64,000 nt of DNA from Jiangella asiatica (lineage in GTDB: Bacteria; Actinomycetota; Actinomycetes; Jiangellales; Jiangellaceae). The notes below the pieces were generated by a model. It ran no database searches and was not told where the DNA came from. It saw nothing but the letters and a program-made list of their open reading frames with translations. The stretch's first letter is position 1. Each line of letters starts with the position of its first letter. Location: positions 1-64,000 of the forward strand of contig NZ_SMKZ01000029.1 in assembly GCF_004349065.1 (NCBI RefSeq), given 5' to 3'. The translations under genes were made by a program, and so were the position numbers. Below, piece after piece: positions 1 through 9,096 of the stretch.

Positions 1-70
1 CCCTCTCCCCGTCCCCTCCCCCTGACTCGCTGCCGGCACATGGGAATCTCCACGCGCTCCGGCCGGTGAA

Positions 71-166
71 CCCGAAATGATCACGTTCAGCACGAGATCT
101 CGTGTCACACCATGCTCGCAATCATGGTGAGGCTCGGGTGATCCTGCTGAACGTGATCATTTCGGG
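71..166 (+). repeat. Interspersed palindromic element, class I (copy 1)
   Basis: The outer 22 bases at each end (71-92 and 145-166) are a perfect inverted repeat containing TGATCACGTTCAGCA. An inner inverted pair, CACCATG and CATGGTG, flanks a short loop, so the whole element can fold into a long interrupted hairpin. Near-identical copies occur at 22685-22777 (opposite orientation) and 61362-61453. It lies just upstream of a predicted membrane protein gene, outside any convincing coding region. Confidence 0.9.
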
Positions 167-203
167 AGGTGCGGGGGGTGACCGCGCGGGGCACAATCGG
201 GGA

Positions 204-1094
204 ATGAGACGTGGGCGGCTCGGCTGGGGCGCCGCGCTGGCGGTGGTGGTGGTCGCCGGCGGTGCGGTCGCGGCAGGCCTCGCCTGGTCCGACGACGACG
301 GCGACCGTGGCACCACCGACGCGCCGACCGACCGGGCGGAGGCCCCGGACCTGACCGCGACCGCGGAGATCCGCCGCTCGTTCAACCGCCCGGGGCTCGT
401 CGTCATCGCGGTCACCAACCACGGCACCCAGGACGTGCGCATCACGTCCGCGGAGCTACTCAGCGACTCGTTCGAGGCCACGGGTCCGCAATCGTTCGAC
501 TCCACCATCCCGCCGGGCACCACGCCGCGCGACCTGCAGCTCGAGTACGGCACCGCGCGTTGCCCGGACGGCGTCGCGTCCAGCACCGGGCCGGCGTCGG
601 TGGCGCTGGTCGCCGAGGCCGCGGACGGCACGGAGCACGAGCTGGAGCTGGACCTGCCGCATCCCAACGGCACGCTGGACCGGCTGCTGCGCACCGACTG
701 CGGCGCACAGGTGCTCGGCGCCGCGGTCGACCTGACGCTCAGCCCGCTGGCGAGCCAGCCGGACGCGACGCTGAGCGGCGTGCTCACCGTCAGCCGCATC
801 GACGGCTCCGCCGAACCGGCGGTCATCCACGACGTCCGCGGCAGTGTCCTGTTCACGGTGACCGCCGATCCCGCCGCCGCGGCCGGGTCGGCCGAGCGCC
901 GGGTCCACTTCGACGTGCTGCGCTGCGGTGGCCACGCCATCGGCGACGCGAAGCGGCCGTACGCGTTCACGGCCTGGATCACGCTTGGCGACGCCGAGCC
1001 GATACCCACGCTCATCCCGGTCGACGACGCCGCCCGCGCGGCCCTGGACGCCATGCAGGGCGTGCGGTGCGAGGACGCCCCCGGCGACATCTGA
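204..1094 (+). CDS. Hypothetical membrane-anchored extracellular protein
   Basis: I do not recognise this family. The 296-residue protein begins MRRGRLGWG, followed by a single hydrophobic segment at about residues 9-27. An acidic, Thr/Ala/Pro-rich linker (about 28-55) and a roughly 240-residue domain follow, predicted to be extracytoplasmic. Four cysteines in that domain (in ARCPD, TDCGA, LRCGG, VRCED) could form two disulfides. I chose the ATG at 204 because longer versions of this frame would begin inside the palindromic repeat at 71-166. The next gene starts 83 bases downstream, but its function (DGPF/ECF sigma) gives no clear link. A sensor or cell-wall protein is possible; no enzymatic motif is visible. 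Confidence 0.75.
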   Translation: MRRGRLGWGAALAVVVVAGGAVAAGLAWSDDDGDRGTTDAPTDRAEAPDLTATAEIRRSFNRPGLVVIAVTNHGTQDVRITSAELLSDSFEATGPQSFDSTIPPGTTPRDLQLEYGTARCPDGVASSTGPASVALVAEAADGTEHELELDLPHPNGTLDRLLRTDCGAQVLGAAVDLTLSPLASQPDATLSGVLTVSRIDGSAEPAVIHDVRGSVLFTVTADPAAAAGSAERRVHFDVLRCGGHAIGDAKRPYAFTAWITLGDAEPIPTLIPVDDAARAALDAMQGVRCEDAPGDI

Positions 1095-1177
1095 CGCGAC
1101 CTGTCGAGAACGGCGCGCCGGATCCGACCACAAGACGAGAGGGCCCGCCCGGGTGCCCGCAACCGATGGGAGATCGT

Positions 1178-1537
1178 GTGAAGTACATGATCATGATGTT
1201 CGGCGACGCCGAGACCATGCTCGCGAGCCAGACGAAGGAATGGATCGAGGAGATGATCGCCTTCATGATCCAGCTGGACAAGGACCTCCAGGAGTCCGGG
1301 GAGCTCGTCTTCCAGCAGGGTCTCGCCGACGCGAGCACGGCGAAGCTGGTGACGCTGGAGGACGGCGTCCCCGTCGTCACCGATGGCCCGTTCGCCGAGG
1401 CCAAGGAGTCGCTGGTCGGCTTCTGGGTGGTCGACGTCGAGGACGAGGCGAGGGCGCTGGAGATCGCCGGGCGCATCGCCACGTACGCCGGCCGGGTGGA
1501 GGTCCGGCACGCCATGGACGAGCCGCCGGACATGTGA
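1178..1537 (+). CDS. YCII-related DGPF-domain protein
   Basis: This 119-residue protein belongs to the YCII-related family (dimeric alpha-beta barrel). It carries the DGPF signature in VVTDGPFAEAKE at about residues 66-77, and a methionine-rich start (KYMIMMFGDAETM). Such proteins are encoded beside ECF42-type sigma factors, as here: the sigma gene starts two bases after this stop. Their biochemical role is not settled; a link to sigma-factor signalling is inferred from conserved neighbourhood. I placed the start at GTG 1178 because GGGAG lies five bases upstream. The ATG at 1166 is an in-frame alternative that adds four residues. Confidence 0.88.
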   Translation: MKYMIMMFGDAETMLASQTKEWIEEMIAFMIQLDKDLQESGELVFQQGLADASTAKLVTLEDGVPVVTDGPFAEAKESLVGFWVVDVEDEARALEIAGRIATYAGRVEVRHAMDEPPDM

Positions 1538-1539
1538 CC

Positions 1540-2754
1540 ATGCCGGCCACGACCATCGAGGACCTGCTGCGCACTGCCGCGCCGCAGGTCCTCGGTGTGC
1601 TCGTGCGCCGGTACGGACAGTTCGACGCGTGCGAGGACGCTGTCCAGGAGGCGCTGCTGGCGGCGGCGACGCAGTGGCCGGGCGACGGGGTCCCGGACAG
1701 CCCGCGCTCGTGGCTGGTGACGGTCGCGTCGCGCCGGTTCGTCGACGAGGTTCGCAGCGAGGAGGCGCGGCGGCGCCGGGAGGAGACGGTCGCGACGCTG
1801 GCCGAGCCGGGTGCGGCCGTCCAGACCGACGACACGCTCACGCTGCTGTTCCTGTGCTGCCACCCCGATCTGCCGCTGCCGGCACAGCTGGCGCTGACGC
1901 TGCGCGCGGTCGGCGGCCTGACGACGGCGGAGATCGCCAGCGCGTTCCTCGTACCCGAGCCCACCATCGGGCAGCGCATCAGCCGGGCCAAGCAGAAGCT
2001 CAAGAGCAGCGGCGCCCGGTTCGGCCTACCGCCGCCGGCGGAGCGCGCGGAGCGGCTGCAGGTCGTCATGCACGTGCTGTACCTGATCTTCAACGAGGGC
2101 TACACCGCCAGCGGCGGCGAACGGACCCAGCGCACCGATCTCACCGCCGAGGCGATCCGGCTCACGCGCATGCTGCGGCGGCTGGCTCCCGACGCCGGCG
2201 AGGTGATCGGGCTGCTGGCGCTGATGCTGCTCACCGACGCGCGCCGGGCCGCCCGCACCAGGCCGGACGGCACGCCGATCCCGCTGGCCGAGCAAAACCG
2301 CGAGCGGTGGGACCACGACCAGATCGCCGAGGGCGTCGGCCTGCTCACCGCCACGCTGGGCCACGGCCCGATCGGCCCGTACCAGCTGCAGGCCGCCATC
2401 GCCGCCGTGCACGACGAGGCACCGACGGCCGCGGACACCGACTGGGCCCAGATCCTGGCCCTGTACGAGGTACTGGAGAAGGTGTCGCCGGGGCCGGTCG
2501 TGACACTCAACCGGGCGGTCGCCGTCGCCATGGTGCACGGTCCGCGGGCCGGCCTGGCGCTGCTGGGCACCCTGGACGACGACGACCGGATGGCGCACAC
2601 GCACCGGCTCGACGCCGTTCGCGGGCACCTGCTCGAGCTGGCCGGTGAGACCGGCGCGGCGCGAGAGGCGTACCAGCGCGCCGCCCGGATGACGGCCAGC
2701 CTTCCCGAGCGGCGCTACCTGTCGCTGCGGGCCGCCGGGCTGCCGGTCACCTGA
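1540..2754 (+). CDS. ECF42-type RNA polymerase sigma factor with TPR-like C-terminal extension
   Basis: This 404-residue protein has a sigma region 2 at about residues 15-75 (YGQFDACEDAVQEALL, then SWLVTVASRRFVDEVR). Region 4 at about 110-160 includes a helix-turn-helix (LTTAEIASAFLVPEPTIGQR). A roughly 240-residue helical extension follows, rich in TPR-like repeats (LYEVLEKVSPGPVVTLNRAV). That architecture, together with the DGPF gene two bases upstream, defines ECF42, in which the extension replaces a conventional anti-sigma factor. The target regulon is not visible. Its last eight bases overlap the 3' end of the convergent reductase gene. Confidence 0.92.
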   Translation: MPATTIEDLLRTAAPQVLGVLVRRYGQFDACEDAVQEALLAAATQWPGDGVPDSPRSWLVTVASRRFVDEVRSEEARRRREETVATLAEPGAAVQTDDTLTLLFLCCHPDLPLPAQLALTLRAVGGLTTAEIASAFLVPEPTIGQRISRAKQKLKSSGARFGLPPPAERAERLQVVMHVLYLIFNEGYTASGGERTQRTDLTAEAIRLTRMLRRLAPDAGEVIGLLALMLLTDARRAARTRPDGTPIPLAEQNRERWDHDQIAEGVGLLTATLGHGPIGPYQLQAAIAAVHDEAPTAADTDWAQILALYEVLEKVSPGPVVTLNRAVAVAMVHGPRAGLALLGTLDDDDRMAHTHRLDAVRGHLLELAGETGAAREAYQRAARMTASLPERRYLSLRAAGLPVT

Positions 2755-3328
2755 TCACCCTGAACCGGGTGTGCGTCGCGCTCGGTGCCGCCACGACGCC
2801 GACGGTCTCGAGCTCGACGTGGCCGCCGGGCAGATCACCGAACAGCCGCGTGCCGGCGCCGAACAGCACCGGGACGACGTGCAGCGAGATCTCGTCGACC
2901 AAGCCGGCCGCCAGGTACTGCTGGGCGAGGTCCGCGCCGCCCATGACGGCGACGACCTGGTCGCCGGCGGCGCGGGAGGCCTGCTCCAGGGCGTCCTCGA
3001 TGCCGCCGGTGACGAATGTGTACACGCCGTCCTCAGGCGACCGTTCGGGCGCCGCGTGGGTGACGACGAAGGTGGGCCGCCGGGCCGGGCCGGACGGGCC
3101 GTCGGCTTCCCACCAGGCGATGGAGTCGTCGTAGTTCCGGCGCCCGGTGATCACCGCGCCGAGCCCGCTGACGGCTTCGCGCAGCAGGGCCCTGCTCTGT
3201 TCGTCGCGGCCGAACGCCCACTCGTGCAGGCGCTCGCCGCCGGCGCCGAGCGGTGCTTCGGCAGTGCGTCCCGCGGCCGCCACGTAGCCGTCGAGGGAGA
3301 TGCTGATGTCAAGGACCACGGTGTTCAT
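2747..3328 (-). CDS. Dihydrofolate reductase-family protein (RibD C-terminal-like)
   Basis: A 193-residue member of the RibD-C/DHFR-like reductase family, with the usual N-terminal strand and loop (VVLDISISLDGYVAAAG) and a C-terminal LFGAGTRLFGDL segment near the cofactor site. Close relatives (YwjB/YyaP type) are predicted NADPH-dependent reductases of unknown substrate; a role in folate synthesis should not be assumed. The start at 3328 is supported by GAGGAGGA ending three bases upstream of the ATG. It is divergent from the sigma gene at 3412 and convergent with the ECF42 gene, overlapping it by eight bases. Confidence 0.88.
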   Translation of the reverse strand: MNTVVLDISISLDGYVAAAGRTAEAPLGAGGERLHEWAFGRDEQSRALLREAVSGLGAVITGRRNYDDSIAWWEADGPSGPARRPTFVVTHAAPERSPEDGVYTFVTGGIEDALEQASRAAGDQVVAVMGGADLAQQYLAAGLVDEISLHVVPVLFGAGTRLFGDLPGGHVELETVGVVAAPSATHTRFRVIR

Positions 3329-3411
3329 GAGTTCCTCCTCGGTGAGGTCGGTCGATGGGTGTAACGACGCGCGGCACCCGGAGTCATCGGTCCGGCCGAG
3401 AATCGCGCACA

Positions 3412-4365
3412 ATGAGCCGGATGGATCTCGCCCAGGACGACTTCGCCGCGCTGACCGAGCGGTACCGCCGCGAGCTCCACGTGCACTGCTACCGGATGCT
3501 CGGCTCGTTCGACGAGGCCGACGACCTCCTGCAAGAGACGTTGCTGCGGGCGTGGACCAAGCGGGACAGCTTCTACGCCGGCACCAACGTCCGCGCCTGG
3601 CTTTACCGCATCGCCACGAACGCCTGCCTGGACCTGCTGCGCCGCCGCGCGCGACGGCCGGAGGAGCCGCACTCCTTCGCCGACCTGCCCTGGCTCCAGC
3701 CGTACCCGGATCGGCTGCTGGACGAGCTCGCCCCGAGCGCGGAGCGACCGGACGCCGTCGTCGTCGGGCGGGAGACCATCGAGCTGGCGTTCATCGCCGC
3801 CATCCAGCTGCTGCCCGCCCAGCAGCGCGCGGTACTGGTGATGCGCGACGTCATCGGCTGGTCGGCGGCCGAGACCGCCGAGATCCTCGACACGACCGTG
3901 CCGGCCGTCACCAGCGCGTTGCAGCGGGCCCGGACGACGCTGCGGGAGCGACGCCCGGCGCCCGACCATACGGCCCGCACCGGCCTCAGTGCCGACGAAC
4001 GCGACCTGCTGCGCCGCTACGTCGCGCTCAACGAGAACCCTGACCCGGCCGGCATGGCGGAGCTCGCCAGGCACGACATCCGCGTCACCATGCCGCCACA
4101 GCCGGTCTGCTACGACGGCTGGGGGGCACTGGCGCCGCTGCAGGAGCTGGCCTTCGGATCGGACGGGCTCGGCGATTGGCGGCTGCTGCCCACGGCGGCG
4201 AACCGGCTGCCGGCCGCCGCGTGCTACCTCCGGGCACGCGGCGGCACCGTCTTCGAGGCCTTCAAGCTCGACGTGCTGCGGGCCGAGGACGGCCGGATAG
4301 CGGAGATCACCACGTTCGCGCCGGAACTCTTCCCCGCGTTCGGACTGCCCGCCGCACTGTCGTGA
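3412..4365 (+). CDS. ECF sigma factor with SnoaL-like C-terminal domain (SigG/SigX5-like)
   Basis: 317 residues. Sigma region 2 (about 12-75) includes HVHCYRMLGSFDEADDLLQE and RAWLYRIATNACLDLLRRR. Region 4 (about 125-180) includes LPAQQRAVLVMRDVIGWSAA. The last roughly 120 residues resemble the SnoaL/NTF2-like domain typical of SigJ/SigG-type sigma factors, where it modulates activity in place of an anti-sigma factor. The reductase gene is divergent across 83 bases, so a shared promoter region is likely. The ATG at 3421 is an alternative start three residues in. The gene stops immediately before the end of the convergent sulfatase gene. Confidence 0.9.
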   Translation: MSRMDLAQDDFAALTERYRRELHVHCYRMLGSFDEADDLLQETLLRAWTKRDSFYAGTNVRAWLYRIATNACLDLLRRRARRPEEPHSFADLPWLQPYPDRLLDELAPSAERPDAVVVGRETIELAFIAAIQLLPAQQRAVLVMRDVIGWSAAETAEILDTTVPAVTSALQRARTTLRERRPAPDHTARTGLSADERDLLRRYVALNENPDPAGMAELARHDIRVTMPPQPVCYDGWGALAPLQELAFGSDGLGDWRLLPTAANRLPAAACYLRARGGTVFEAFKLDVLRAEDGRIAEITTFAPELFPAFGLPAALS

Positions 4366-5850
4366 TCAGTGCCGCACGTCCAGGTGGAACGCGTCGGTGT
4401 GGTACCCGGGCCAGGCGGTCGCGCGCTGCTCCGCGGGGGTGTCACCCATCGCCGGCACCGCCGGGAGCCGGCCGCCGTCGAGGTAGCGCTCGCCGCCGCC
4501 GTCGCGAACAGCCGCGACCAACCGCTCCCGCCACCGGCCCAGCTCGGCCGGATCGGCCGGATCGGCCGAGCGGGCCAGGTCGGACCGTTCCTCCGGATCG
4601 TTCTCCAGGTCGAAGAGCTGCTCGGCCGGACCTTCCGGGTACCAGATGTACTTGTGCCGGCCGTCGGTGACGGCCAGGTAGTACGGCACGCCGGGCGGCC
4701 CGCCGTCGCCGCTGGCGATGCCGGTCACCATCCGTGACGGGGAAGGCGCCGCCGCCAGCGACACGAGGTCGACCCCGTCGACGTCGTCGCCGACGGTGCC
4801 GCCGGCCGCCTGGACGAACGTCGGGAGCACGTCGGCCAGCGTGACGGGGGTCCGCACGACCGTGCCGGGCGGGAACGGTGACGCACCCGCCGGCGGCCGG
4901 ACGATCATCGGCACGCCCGCGGACACCTCGTGGAAGAACACCTTGTTGCCGGTGCCGTGGTCGCCGAGGAACTCGCCGTGGTCGGACGTGAAGACGATCA
5001 GCGTCCGCCCCAGCTCGCCGATGTCCTGCAGGGCCGCGAGCACTCGGCCCAGGTTGTAGTCGATCTGCGTGACCAGCCCGTAGTAGGCCGCCCGGGCGGC
5101 CTTGACGGTGTCCGGGTCGAGCTGGTCGAACGAGCCGCGGTGGCGCTGGCGCAGGAACGCCGCCGGGGCATCGTCGCCGGCCCAGTCGCCGACCACCGGC
5201 TCCGGGATCGGCGCGGACAGGTACATCGAGTAGTACGGCTCCGGCGGGTCCAGCGGCGGGTGCGGTTTGGAGTAGGACAGCCACATGAACATCGGGCGGG
5301 TGGGGTCGCGGCGGTGCCGGATGTGCTCGACGGCCTGCTCGGACAGCCACGAGGTCAGCGTCGCCGCCTCCGGGACCGTAGCCATGCCGGGGTACAGCTC
5401 GTTCTGGCCCAGTCCGTGGCGCATCGCGGCGACGGCGGTCCGGCTGGCGTGCCGGTAGTAGTCGTCGGGCAGGACCAGCTCTTCGAAGCCGTGGTGCGCG
5501 CGCGGCGGGCTGAAGTGCATCTTCCCTATGCCGACGGTGGCGTAGCCCAGCGCGGACAGCCGCGCGGGCAGCGTGGGCGCGCCCGGCGACAGGACCGACG
5601 AGGTGGCGCCGTTGTGCGTCATCCCGTGGCGCAGGCTGGACTGTCCGGTCAGCAGCGACACCCGGGACGGCACGCACACCGGCGTCGAGGCGTAGGCCGC
5701 GTCGAACCGGACACCCTCGTGGGCCAGCTGGTCAAGGTGCGGCGTGCGCAGGAAGCGCGGCGCACTCGGACCCAGCGTGTCACGGCGCTGCTGGTCGGTG
5801 GTGATCAGCAGCAGGTTCGGCCGGTTGTCGGCGGGGACGGCGCTGTTCAC
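4366..5850 (-). CDS. Sulfatase (formylglycine-dependent, alkaline-phosphatase superfamily)
   Basis: This 494-residue enzyme should hydrolyse sulfate esters. The N-terminal metal-binding TTDQQRRD is at about residues 17-24. The sulfatase signature VCVPSRVSLLTGQ has Cys59 as the residue to be converted to formylglycine, and FTSDHGEFLGDHG supplies further metal ligands. No signal peptide is seen, so it is probably cytoplasmic and acts on an imported substrate. It starts with GTG, overlapping the stop of the oxidoreductase gene by four bases, and is the last gene of the five-gene importer operon. That context suggests a sulfated sugar or polyol as substrate. No maturase gene is present in this window. 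Confidence 0.93.
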   Translation of the reverse strand: MNSAVPADNRPNLLLITTDQQRRDTLGPSAPRFLRTPHLDQLAHEGVRFDAAYASTPVCVPSRVSLLTGQSSLRHGMTHNGATSSVLSPGAPTLPARLSALGYATVGIGKMHFSPPRAHHGFEELVLPDDYYRHASRTAVAAMRHGLGQNELYPGMATVPEAATLTSWLSEQAVEHIRHRRDPTRPMFMWLSYSKPHPPLDPPEPYYSMYLSAPIPEPVVGDWAGDDAPAAFLRQRHRGSFDQLDPDTVKAARAAYYGLVTQIDYNLGRVLAALQDIGELGRTLIVFTSDHGEFLGDHGTGNKVFFHEVSAGVPMIVRPPAGASPFPPGTVVRTPVTLADVLPTFVQAAGGTVGDDVDGVDLVSLAAAPSPSRMVTGIASGDGGPPGVPYYLAVTDGRHKYIWYPEGPAEQLFDLENDPEERSDLARSADPADPAELGRWRERLVAAVRDGGGERYLDGGRLPAVPAMGDTPAEQRATAWPGYHTDAFHLDVRH

Positions 5851-7184
5851 AGGTACTCGACGGTGCCGTTCTGGCGGGAGCGCTCGGCGGCGAAGGCCAC
5901 CCAGTGGCTCTCGAGGCTCTCCTCGAACGCGCTCGGCGCGGCCTCCACCGGCAGGCCGGCCCGCCGCCGTCGGGTCCGTTCGACGAAGTCGGCCATCAGC
6001 GCGGCGTCACCGCCGGAGTGCCCGCCTCGCGGCTCTGGGATCTCCTCCACGTAGCCGGTCGCACCCTCGCCCACCTGCATGGTGCTGCCGCTGTCGACCT
6101 GCCGGCCGGCGATGTCGGGCGACGCGTCCCGGAACGGCATGATCTTGATGCGGCCGGTCTCCAGGTCGGCGTTGATCTCGCCGTGGCTGCCCATGAGCGT
6201 GATGATGCGAGTGTTCTGTCGCGTGAACGCGGACACCACGAGGGACGCCGTCACCCCGTTGGCGAACCGCAGTGACGTGGTCTGGTGATCGACGACGTCG
6301 TTGTCCATGCGGTACACGCAGCGGCCGTAGTCGGTCTCGCGCAGCGCCCGCATCCGGCCCTCCGGCGACGGGTCCTTGGTGATGACGCTGACCGGCCAGG
6401 TCTCCACACCGGCGAGCTGCTCGACGTAGAAGCGCTCGGCGTTGTAGGGGCAGCTGGCGGCGACCGCGCAGCCGTCGATGCACCGGTCGGTGGAGCCGGC
6501 CGGCGCGTTCTCGATGCGGAAGTGCCGCCGGTCGCCGAAAGACGACACCGCGACGTACGGGGAGTCGACCAACCAGCGAAGGATGTCCAGGTCGTGGCAG
6601 GCCTTGGCCAGGAGCATCGGGCTGGACCGGTCGGTGCGGTGCCAGTTGCCGCGTACGTAGCTGTGCGCGAAGTGCCAGTACGCGATGTTCTCCGCGTGCT
6701 GGATGCCCTGCAGGTCGCCGATGCGGTCCTCCTGGAGCAGCCTGCGCAGCGTGGTGAAGAACGGCGTGTAGCGCATGACGTGCGAGACGGTGATGGCGCC
6801 GGGCCGGTCCTTGGCCGCGGCGACCAGCCGGTCGAGCTCGCTCGACGTCGGCGCTATCGGCTTCTCGAGCAGGACGTCGTAGCCCAGCTCCAGGGCGCGC
6901 ACGGTGGGATCCACGTGGGTGCGGTCCGGCGTCGTGACGATCACCGCGTCCCACGGGCCGGGCTGTGCCAGCGCGGCCTGCCAGTCGCCGTACCGGTGCT
7001 CCGGCGCGACGCCGTGCGCGTCGCCGACGCTGGCGCGGCGCTCGTCGTCCAGGTCGGCGAGCCCGGTCACCGTCGCGGCGCCCGGATTGTCCAGGCACCA
7101 GCCGGCGTAGGCGTGCCCGCCCCGGTTCCCGGCACCCAGCACCAGCAGACGCACCGGCGCGTCGTGGTCGTCGCTCATCGTCAT
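5847..7184 (-). CDS. Gfo/Idh/MocA-family NAD(P)-dependent oxidoreductase
   Basis: A 445-residue sugar or cyclitol oxidoreductase. The N-terminal Rossmann motif VLGAGNRGGHAYAG is at about residues 14-27, the family EKP motif is in VLLEKPIAPT, and the catalytic-region histidine is in KACHDLDILRW. An unusual cysteine set (C-x3-C-x5-C around CIDGC) in the second domain resembles a subgroup of this family. The ATG at 7184 overlaps the preceding permease stop as ATGA. An alternative ATG at 7178 has AAAGGA at better spacing. Its position between importer and sulfatase genes suggests it oxidises the imported sugar or its desulfated product. Cytoplasmic. Confidence 0.9.
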   Translation of the reverse strand: MTMSDDHDAPVRLLVLGAGNRGGHAYAGWCLDNPGAATVTGLADLDDERRASVGDAHGVAPEHRYGDWQAALAQPGPWDAVIVTTPDRTHVDPTVRALELGYDVLLEKPIAPTSSELDRLVAAAKDRPGAITVSHVMRYTPFFTTLRRLLQEDRIGDLQGIQHAENIAYWHFAHSYVRGNWHRTDRSSPMLLAKACHDLDILRWLVDSPYVAVSSFGDRRHFRIENAPAGSTDRCIDGCAVAASCPYNAERFYVEQLAGVETWPVSVITKDPSPEGRMRALRETDYGRCVYRMDNDVVDHQTTSLRFANGVTASLVVSAFTRQNTRIITLMGSHGEINADLETGRIKIMPFRDASPDIAGRQVDSGSTMQVGEGATGYVEEIPEPRGGHSGGDAALMADFVERTRRRRAGLPVEAAPSAFEESLESHWVAFAAERSRQNGTVEYL

Positions 7185-8047
7185 CCTTTCTCGGCTCCGG
7201 CCGTCAGGCCCTCGACCAACAGCCGCTCGGCGGCGAAGAACAGCACGACGACCGGCAGCGTGAGCAGGACGGAGCCGGCCATCAGCACCGTCGCTGACAC
7301 GCTGATGTCGTCCAACTGCGCCAGACCGAGCGAGACCGTCCAGTTGTCCCGGCTCTCCAGCAGGAACAACAGCGCGAACAGGTACTCGTTCCACGCGATC
7401 ATGAAGACGTACAGCGACGTCGCGGCGATCGACGGCATCGCCAGCGGCAGGACGATCCGCCAGATCACCTGGCTGCGGTTGCAGCCGTCCACCATCGCCG
7501 CGTCCTCGAGACCCTGCGGGATGGAGCGGAAGTAGTTGCGCAGCATGTACACCGACACCGGCACCGTCGAGGCCAGGTAGATGATGATCAGCGCGGGCAG
7601 CTCACCGCGCAGGCCCAGCCGCGAGAACAGCACGAACAGCGGGATCGCCATCACGATGCCGGGGAACATGTAGACGGCGAAGAACGACGTGTTGATCACG
7701 TTCTTGCCCGGGAAGCGCAGCCGGGTGGCGGCGTACGCGCCCAGCACCGACAGCGCCACCGTCAGCACCACCGAGCCCAGCGCCACGATCAGCGAGTTGC
7801 CGAAGAACGACAGCAGCCCGTAGCCACCGTCCTCCGGCGAGGCGATGACCCGCTCGTACGCGGCCAGGTTCAGCTCGCTGAGGCTGGGCAGCATGTCCAG
7901 CGGATCGGCCAGGACCGCCTGCAGCGGCCGGACCGAGAGCAGCACCATGTACAGCAGGGGCACGACACATCCGGCCAGCACGATCGCCAACCACACCACC
8001 CGCGCTACGTTCAGCACGCGGGTCTCGACCCGTTCCCGCGACGCCAC
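7181..8047 (-). CDS. Carbohydrate ABC transporter permease (MalG type)
   Basis: This 288-residue inner-membrane permease has six predicted membrane segments, the first at about residues 16-38. The EAA loop that contacts the ATPase is seen in EDAAMVDGCNRSQVIWRIVL. It is the second permease of the CUT1-type importer encoded here. The GTG start directly follows the TAG stop of the first permease gene with no intervening base, implying translational coupling. No ATPase gene is in the operon; CUT1 systems in Actinobacteria commonly share a multitasking ATPase (MsiK type) encoded elsewhere. Confidence 0.93.
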   Translation of the reverse strand: MASRERVETRVLNVARVVWLAIVLAGCVVPLLYMVLLSVRPLQAVLADPLDMLPSLSELNLAAYERVIASPEDGGYGLLSFFGNSLIVALGSVVLTVALSVLGAYAATRLRFPGKNVINTSFFAVYMFPGIVMAIPLFVLFSRLGLRGELPALIIIYLASTVPVSVYMLRNYFRSIPQGLEDAAMVDGCNRSQVIWRIVLPLAMPSIAATSLYVFMIAWNEYLFALLFLLESRDNWTVSLGLAQLDDISVSATVLMAGSVLLTLPVVVLFFAAERLLVEGLTAGAEKG

Positions 8048-9091
8048 CTAGACCTCCGACTCCTGCTTCAGTACGCCGTAGCGGTAGTAGACGGCGAATG
8101 CGATGATCAGGACGACCGACATCAGCAGGCCCAGTGCGGCCGCGCCGCCGACGTCGTTGCGCGAGATCAGGTAGTTGTAGACCTGCACGGACACCACCTC
8201 GGTGCCGCCGGAGCCCCTGGTCAACAGGTAGATGTCGTTGAAGTTCTGGAACGTCCAGATGAACCGCAGCAGCACCAGCAGCGCGATGACGCCGGACAGC
8301 TGGGGCGCGACGACGTAGCGGAACCGCTGCAGCGGGGTGGCGCCGTCGACCCGGCCCGCTTCCTCCAGATCGCGTGGCAGCCCCTGCAGCCTGGCCAAGA
8401 TGAACAGGAACGCCAGTGGGAAGGTCTTCCACGCCTCGAACACGATGACCGTGATCAGGGCGATCGGCAGGTCGACGCCCAGGCCGAACACCTCCACCCG
8501 GTGGAACCGCTCGCTGAGGAACCCGATCGGCTGGTCCCAACCCAGCACCTCCACGCCGAAGACGTTCACCGGCCCGAACTGCGGGTTGAGCAGGGTCCGC
8601 CAGACCAGCGCCGCGGAGACCACCGGGATCACGTACGGCACCAGGACGAACGCCCGGATGATCATGCGCCCCGGGAACCGCTGCCGCAGCGCCAGCGCGG
8701 TCAGGAGGCCGGCGCCGACGGACAGGATGGTGCCGCCGACGCTGTAGATCAGCGTCGTGCGGACCATCTCCCACAGGTCCGAACTGCCCAGGACGGTCTC
8801 GAAGTTGCGCAGGGTCAGCGTGATGTCGAAGACGTTCTGCAGGTCGATCAGCCGCAGCCGCTGGAACGAGATCAGGATGGTCCAGAGGAACGGCAGCACG
8901 ACGACCAGCAGGACGATCAGCACCGTCGGGCTGACCAGCACCAGCCCGGCCCGGGCCTCGCGGGCCCGCAGCGACGGGCCGCGCCGGCGGCCCCGCGCCG
9001 GCTCCCAGGCGGGAGCCGACGCCGGCCTCCGATCGGCCCCCGCGTTCGGACCGGAGTCCGGTGCGGTGGTGCGCGATCCGTCGGGACCCAT
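8048..9091 (-). CDS. Carbohydrate ABC transporter permease (MalF type)
   Basis: 347 residues with a long, basic, Ala/Pro-rich cytoplasmic N-terminus (about 1-48) before the first membrane segment (GLVLVSPTVLIVLLVVVLP). Six membrane segments are predicted. The EAA loop reads EEAGRVDGATPLQRFRYVV. It pairs with the MalG-type permease immediately downstream and the solute-binding protein gene five bases upstream. The periplasmic-equivalent loop between the first two segments is short, as in CUT1 permeases of oligosaccharides and sugar derivatives. Confidence 0.93.
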   Translation of the reverse strand: MGPDGSRTTAPDSGPNAGADRRPASAPAWEPARGRRRGPSLRAREARAGLVLVSPTVLIVLLVVVLPFLWTILISFQRLRLIDLQNVFDITLTLRNFETVLGSSDLWEMVRTTLIYSVGGTILSVGAGLLTALALRQRFPGRMIIRAFVLVPYVIPVVSAALVWRTLLNPQFGPVNVFGVEVLGWDQPIGFLSERFHRVEVFGLGVDLPIALITVIVFEAWKTFPLAFLFILARLQGLPRDLEEAGRVDGATPLQRFRYVVAPQLSGVIALLVLLRFIWTFQNFNDIYLLTRGSGGTEVVSVQVYNYLISRNDVGGAAALGLLMSVVLIIAFAVYYRYGVLKQESEV

Positions 9092-9096
9092 ACGCG